DNA of 11,223 bases, from the NCBI GenBank assembly GCA_009781325.1, contig WQYJ01000054.1:1-11223 (forward strand). Direction: 5' to 3'. How positions within the stretch are numbered: the stretch's first letter is position 1; each line of letters opens with the position of its first letter. Under the pieces are notes generated by a model. That model had not been told where the DNA came from, did no database searches, and saw only the letters and a list, made by a program, of their open reading frames with translations. This DNA is from Propionibacteriaceae bacterium (lineage in GTDB: Bacteria; Actinomycetota; Actinomycetes; Propionibacteriales; Propionibacteriaceae). Shown here piece by piece: positions 8,615 to 11,223 of the stretch. Position numbers and translations under genes: made by a program.

Positions 8615-9531
8615 CGAAGAAGATCCATCGGATCTCGCACAGTGAGCAGCCGATTCTGAATAGCCTCGAAAAAATGGAGGTTCTTGGGATCGAGGTGTGG
8701 GCCTACCATGGAGTTTTCGACCAGGAGCGTACCGACGGGCAGATTTTTAAGGTTGATGCGCGCTGGTGGCAGGATTTCCGAGTCCGCGGTGACGACCTAG
8801 ACCAGACAATCAACTATGCAGAAGTCACTGATGCCATCATTGCCTGTGTCCAGGATGAGCCGGTCAATCTCATTGAGACTCTCGCGGACCGTCTGCAGGT
8901 TGAGCTGCTTTCCCGGTTCCCTATGACCTTCGTTCAAGTCACGATCCACAAACCCCAAGCGCCTTTGGATGTGAATTTCTCCGACGTTGCTGTGACGACG
9001 GCGATTGCAGGTTATGAACCTCCTGTGCGCCAGGTCGTTTTGTCCCTGGGGTCCAATATCGAGCCTCGGATGGGGTTCCTGCAGTTCGCGGTCTCAGCTC
9101 TGGAATCCACTCCTGGTATTCAGCCGTGTGCAGTGTCCTCGGTCTACGAAACCGAGCCTCAGGGTGAGCTTGAGCAGCCCCAATTCCTTAATGCCGTGAT
9201 CATGATTCAGACGAGTCTTTCGGCTCGGTCTCTCCTGGCTAGGACCCAAGAAATCGAGAACCTAGCCGGCCGGGTTAGAGCCATCGAGCACGGTCCTCGT
9301 ACTCTTGACATTGATATCATCGCGATTGAGGACGAAGTCTGGGATCAAGGCGACCTAGTTCTTCCTCATCCGCGTGCGGCACTACGTCAGTTCGTGCTTG
9401 TTCCCTGGTTGGAGATCGACCCGCAAGCCCGGCTGGAGGGATTATCCATCGGTAATGTGATTGAACAATTGACTGATCAGGGCATCGTTAAAACAAACGA
9501 CAAACTAATGTTGGTTGCACTTCGGAATTGA
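8611..9531 (+). CDS. folBK: Bifunctional dihydroneopterin aldolase / HPPK (FolB-FolK fusion)
   Basis: One 306-residue protein carries two consecutive folate enzymes. Residues about 21-132 are FolB, which cleaves 7,8-dihydroneopterin to 6-hydroxymethyl-dihydropterin and glycolaldehyde; GIEVWAYHGVFDQER (26-40), LIETLAD (87-93) and VTIHKPQAP (110-118, with the catalytic Lys114) are visible. Residues about 140-300 are FolK, which pyrophosphorylates that product with ATP; VVLSLGSN (142-149), SSVYETEP (176-183), QFLNAV (191-196) and the signature HGPRTLDIDII (227-237) are visible. A short linker GYEPPVRQ joins them. The start ATG 8611 overlaps the folP stop (ATGA); the longer upstream frame from GTG 8521 only re-reads folP. 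Direct transfer of the FolB product to FolK, and then FolP, is plausible. Confidence 0.95.
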   Translation: MTKKIHRISHSEQPILNSLEKMEVLGIEVWAYHGVFDQERTDGQIFKVDARWWQDFRVRGDDLDQTINYAEVTDAIIACVQDEPVNLIETLADRLQVELLSRFPMTFVQVTIHKPQAPLDVNFSDVAVTTAIAGYEPPVRQVVLSLGSNIEPRMGFLQFAVSALESTPGIQPCAVSSVYETEPQGELEQPQFLNAVIMIQTSLSARSLLARTQEIENLAGRVRAIEHGPRTLDIDIIAIEDEVWDQGDLVLPHPRAALRQFVLVPWLEIDPQARLEGLSIGNVIEQLTDQGIVKTNDKLMLVALRN

Positions 9532-9753
9532 GTCTGAATCAGTTGAAGAAGAGTTTATAAAAAAACAATAGCAGAATCTCTAGTTACGCAAGTTCTGCTG
9601 TGCTAGGCTGTGATTATTCTCATATGTCGGTTGTGAGACCGTGTCTTAATGTGAGTCTAGTGACCAAAGGAACGTCAGCGTACCGGGCAAATAAAGTGCG
9701 CAGCGTTTCTAAAAGCCCCAACAAGGTTCGCCTCCCAGTGCCTTATTGAGGGA
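9532..9753. other. Non-coding gap after folBK
   Basis: No gene is recognised. The only local structure I see is a perfect 7-bp inverted repeat, AGCAGAA (9570-9576) and TTCTGCT (9593-9599), with a 16-base loop and no following T-tract. No tRNA cloverleaf is visible. Confidence 0.5.
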
Positions 9754-9781
9754 GAGGGTCTGTGGTTTTCCACAGACCCTC
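9754..9781. terminator. Perfect 12-bp stem-loop with TTTT loop
   Basis: GAGGGTCTGTGG (9754-9765) pairs perfectly with CCACAGACCCTC (9770-9781) around a TTTT loop. It is the first strong hairpin downstream of folBK and could end that transcript. No U-tract follows on the + strand (CTTAATG), so it may instead stabilise the 3' end or belong to the repeat region. Confidence 0.45.
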
Positions 9782-9802
9782 CTTAATGTCCGCCCCACTT
9801 CT

Positions 9803-9832
9803 CACTCCCTCTCCACTGCGGTGGGTTTTGCC
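9803..9832 (+). repeat. 30-bp repeat unit, forward copy, left of the 18-bp array
   Basis: CCTCTCCACTGCGGTGGGTT then TTG (9808-9830) is the reverse complement of the core of the tandem unit at 11132-11191. This single copy lies 16 bp before the 18-bp array. The next forward copy starts exactly where the array ends, so the array looks as if it expanded inside or between 30-bp units. Confidence 0.7.
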
Positions 9833-9848
9833 TGAATCCTCCTCCTCC

Positions 9849-10316
9849 CCACCTTCCACCGTCCGCCCACCTTCCACCGTGCGCCCATCTTCCTCCGTGC
9901 GCCCATCTTCCTCCGTGCGCCCATCTTCCTCCGTGCGCCCATCTTCCTCCGTGCGCTCACCTTCCTCTGTGCGCTCACCTTCCTCTGTGCGCTCACCTTC
10001 CTCTGTGCGCCCATCTTCCTCTGTGCGCCCATCTTCCTCTGTGCGCTCACCTTCCTCTGTGCGCTCACCTTCCTCCGTGCGCTCACCTTCCTCTGTGCGC
10101 CCATCTTCCTCTGTGCGCCCATCTTCCTCCGTGCGCTCACCTTCCTCCGTGCGCTCACCTTCCGCCGTGCGCTCATCTTCTACCGTGCGCTCACCTTCCT
10201 CTGTGCGCTCACCTTCCTCTGTGCGCTCACCTTCTACCGTGCGCCCATCTTCTACCGTGCGCCCATCTTCCTCCGTGCGCCCATCTTCCTCCGTGCGCTC
10301 ACCTTCCGCCGTGCGC
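9849..10316. repeat. 18-bp tandem repeat, 26 uninterrupted copies
   Basis: The unit is YCAYCTTCCTCYGTGCGC, repeated 26 times with no insertion or deletion (468 bp). A partial 27th copy runs into the GCGGTGGG repeat at 10317-10328. Two main forms occur, CCAT-CTTCC and TCAC-CTTCC, in runs; the sixth-to-eighth CTTC-following positions vary as CTCC, CTCT, CACC, CGCC and TACC. The first copy has GTCCGC in place of GTGCGC. Since 18 is a multiple of three, frames stay open on both strands: S/P-S-S-V-R repeats on + and R-T-E-E repeats on -. Neither has a ribosome site or recognisable domain, so I treat the array as non-coding. Copy-number variation between strains is likely. Confidence 0.9.
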
Positions 10317-10466
10317 CCACCTTCCACCTGCGGTGGGTTTTGTCCTCATCCTCATTCTGGCGGTGGGTTCTGCCTACGCATCCTTCAAGTTGCGGTGGGT
10401 TTTGTCACCATCCTCTGTCTTGTGGTGGGTTTTGTCACCATCCTCTGTCTTGTGGTGGGTTCTGTC
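10317..10466 (+). repeat. 30-bp repeat family, forward cluster
   Basis: Successive units end in (T/G)GGTGGGTT(T/C)TG(T/C)C at 10344, 10374, 10406, 10436 and 10466. Units 10345-10374, 10407-10436 and 10437-10466 are exactly 30 bp; 10375-10406 is 32 bp. The last two differ by one base. The unit is the reverse complement of the tandem array at 11102-11221. A 38-bp stretch here (10335-10372) recurs identically at 11052-11089. Confidence 0.85.
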
Positions 10467-10506
10467 GCGCCTTTTTGACAAAACCCACCACCGGAATGAG
10501 GATTAC
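10437..10506. repeat. Head-to-head 30-bp units forming a large stem-loop
   Basis: GTGGTGGGTTCTGTC (10452-10466) faces GACAAAACCCACCAC (10477-10491) across a 10-base loop GCGCCTTTTT, with one mismatch in 15 bp. Weaker pairing continues outward (ATCCTC with GAGGAT). It is the first of three such inverted pairs. It could stop transcription in either direction. Confidence 0.75.
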
Positions 10507-10604
10507 ATCGGGTGGTGGGGGCGGGGGGATCATGGTTTCACCACAGAGGTGTTTTCATCTCTTTCTTGGTATCGTATGGATGCTTGGATCTTGATTGATA
10601 AGGG

Positions 10605-10656
10605 AAAACGTGACAAGTTATTTGTCCCCGCTATCACGTCCTCGCTGTCACGTTTT
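10605..10656. repeat. Perfect 11-bp inverted repeat
   Basis: AAAACGTGACA (10605-10615) and TGTCACGTTTT (10646-10656) are exact reverse complements separated by 30 bases. The spacer holds a second partial match (TATCACG). It could be a paired protein-binding site, a terminal repeat of a tiny element, or a stem-loop; nothing else distinguishes these. Confidence 0.6.
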
Positions 10657-10707
10657 CGGAGCGAGGAGCGATTGTCGTGGTGGGGGTGGTTTTCCCCCCG
10701 CTCCCGC

Positions 10708-10725
10708 GCACCCCCCAGGGGGTGC
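10708..10725. repeat. Short GC hairpin
   Basis: GCACCCC (10708-10714) pairs with GGGGTGC (10719-10725) around a four-base CCAG loop. No T-tract follows. It is a small, very stable hairpin of unknown role. Confidence 0.5.
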
Positions 10726-10973
10726 TTGGGATTGACTAGGGTGGCTGGGTTGACTGTTACTTCAGCCATTGAGCGTACGTCTGTGCGGCTCCTCGGGATC
10801 TGCTGGGCAAGGGTTGATGATGGGGTCTGCTTGCTGTACTGGGTTGGGTGGGGGTGCTGGTCTCCTAGGTTACGTGGGTCAGCTGGCTTCAGATGTGCGG
10901 GTTTGCTGGTTCGGGTATCTGTTCTGTCTTACTTGGGGGTATAACTTCGCAGGAGCGACACTTTTTCTGGGGT

Positions 10974-11044
10974 GTGACGGTGCTGCGGTGATTTCGCCCC
11001 TCAAATCAGGGGAAATGGTGACACAACCACCGCAGCATCGTTAC
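10974..11044. repeat. Long two-stem palindrome, diverged inverted 30-bp pair
   Basis: GTGACGGTGCTGCGGTG (10974-10990) pairs over 17 positions with CACCGCAGCATCGTTAC (11028-11044), two of them G-T. Inside, CCCCT (10997-11001) pairs with AGGGG (11008-11012), extended by ATTT (10991-10994) with AAAT (11013-11016) past a CG bulge. The right half (GGTGACACAACCACCGCAG) resembles the 30-bp unit, so this is probably an older inverted pair of that family. It could fold as a structured RNA. Confidence 0.65.
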
Positions 11045-11061
11045 TGGTGGGGGGTTTTGTC

Positions 11062-11131
11062 CTCATCCTCATTCTGGCGGTGGGTTCTGTCAAAAAAACA
11101 CGACAAAAGCCACCACAGTGGAGAGGATGGT
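11062..11131. repeat. Third head-to-head pair of 30-bp units
   Basis: The forward unit 11062-11091 differs at one base from 10345-10374. It faces the inverted unit 11102-11131 across AAAAAAACAC. The inner arms GGTGGGTTCTGTC (11079-11091) and GACAAAAGCCACC (11102-11114) pair with two mismatches. The layout equals that at 10437-10506. Confidence 0.75.
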
Positions 11132-11223
11132 GACAAAACCCACCGCAGGGGAGAGGATGGTGACAAAACCCACCGCAGTGGAGAGGATGGTGACAAAAGC
11201 CACCACAGTGGAGAGGATGGCGA
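11102..11223 (-). repeat. 30-bp tandem array, four copies, continues past the window
   Basis: Four exact-length 30-bp units start at 11102, 11132, 11162 and 11192. Each begins GACAAAA(C/G)CCACC(G/A)CAG and ends GAGAGGATGG(T/C). The first and fourth share one variant (AGCCACCACAG), while the second and third share the other (ACCCACCGCAG). The last two bases start a fifth copy. There is no spacer between units, so this is not a CRISPR array. Confidence 0.9.

Larger units (their letters stand above)
10507..10973. other. G/T-rich stretch without a recognisable gene
   Basis: The + strand is strongly G/T-rich, with several runs of four to six G (for example 10510-10530 and 10680-10690). Frames here are open by composition only: the products are rich in Trp, Gly, Leu and Arg and resemble nothing I know. 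Inverted repeats inside are listed separately. I see no RNA gene or mobile-element gene. Confidence 0.5.

Noticed and set aside
9570..9599. Intrinsic terminator immediately after folBK
   Set aside because: The 7-bp stem has a long loop, moderate GC and no T-tract.
10333..10944. 203-residue open frame on the + strand
   Set aside because: It arises from G/T-rich sequence and repeat units; the product is Trp/Gly/Arg-rich, matches no known family, and there is no ribosome site.
11102..11223. CRISPR array
   Set aside because: Units of 30 bp are directly adjacent with no unique spacers, and no cas gene is present.

Overview
The window looks like a chromosomal segment of an actinomycete (Actinomycetota). 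The evidence is the compact run hpt-ftsH-folE-folP-folBK with 4-bp ATGA overlaps, the actinobacterial-type NVTDDSF motif in FolP, and the long Pro-rich tail on FtsH. I cannot assign a family or genus.

Left part (1-4400): an accessory block. A 5'-truncated ATP-grasp ligase resembling the L-amino-acid ligase BacD, a PaaK-like adenylate-forming enzyme and a short-chain dehydrogenase/reductase run on the + strand. The last two overlap by 4 bp. They converge on a minus-strand Sfp-type 4'-phosphopantetheinyl transferase. Together these are the parts of a small-molecule (acyl/aminoacyl) pathway that appears to use a carrier protein, but no carrier protein lies inside the window. The block is visibly lower in GC than the genes to its right (for example 29 G/C in 1921-1980 against 37 in 5941-6000) and is bordered by gene debris. 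One piece is an unrecognised C-terminal fragment (3014-3190, minus). The other is a frameshifted, truncated Imm8-type immunity gene (4111-4271, minus). This suggests horizontally acquired DNA at a recombination hot spot beside hpt.

Middle part (4414-9531): housekeeping operon, all +. Hypoxanthine phosphoribosyltransferase, membrane AAA+ protease FtsH, GTP cyclohydrolase I, dihydropteroate synthase, and a bifunctional FolB-FolK fusion. FolE, FolB, FolK and FolP cover most steps from GTP to dihydropteroate. The tilS gene that often precedes hpt in this order is not present at that position.

Right part (9532-11223): about 1.7 kb without a convincing gene. It holds 26 exact-length copies of an 18-bp tandem repeat (9849-10316) set between copies of a separate 30-bp repeat family. 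The 30-bp unit (core GGTGGGTTTTGTC) occurs forward, then inverted, and makes three large stem-loops. It ends as a perfect-period tandem array that runs off the window. The strand composition is strongly skewed (C/T-rich, then G/T-rich).
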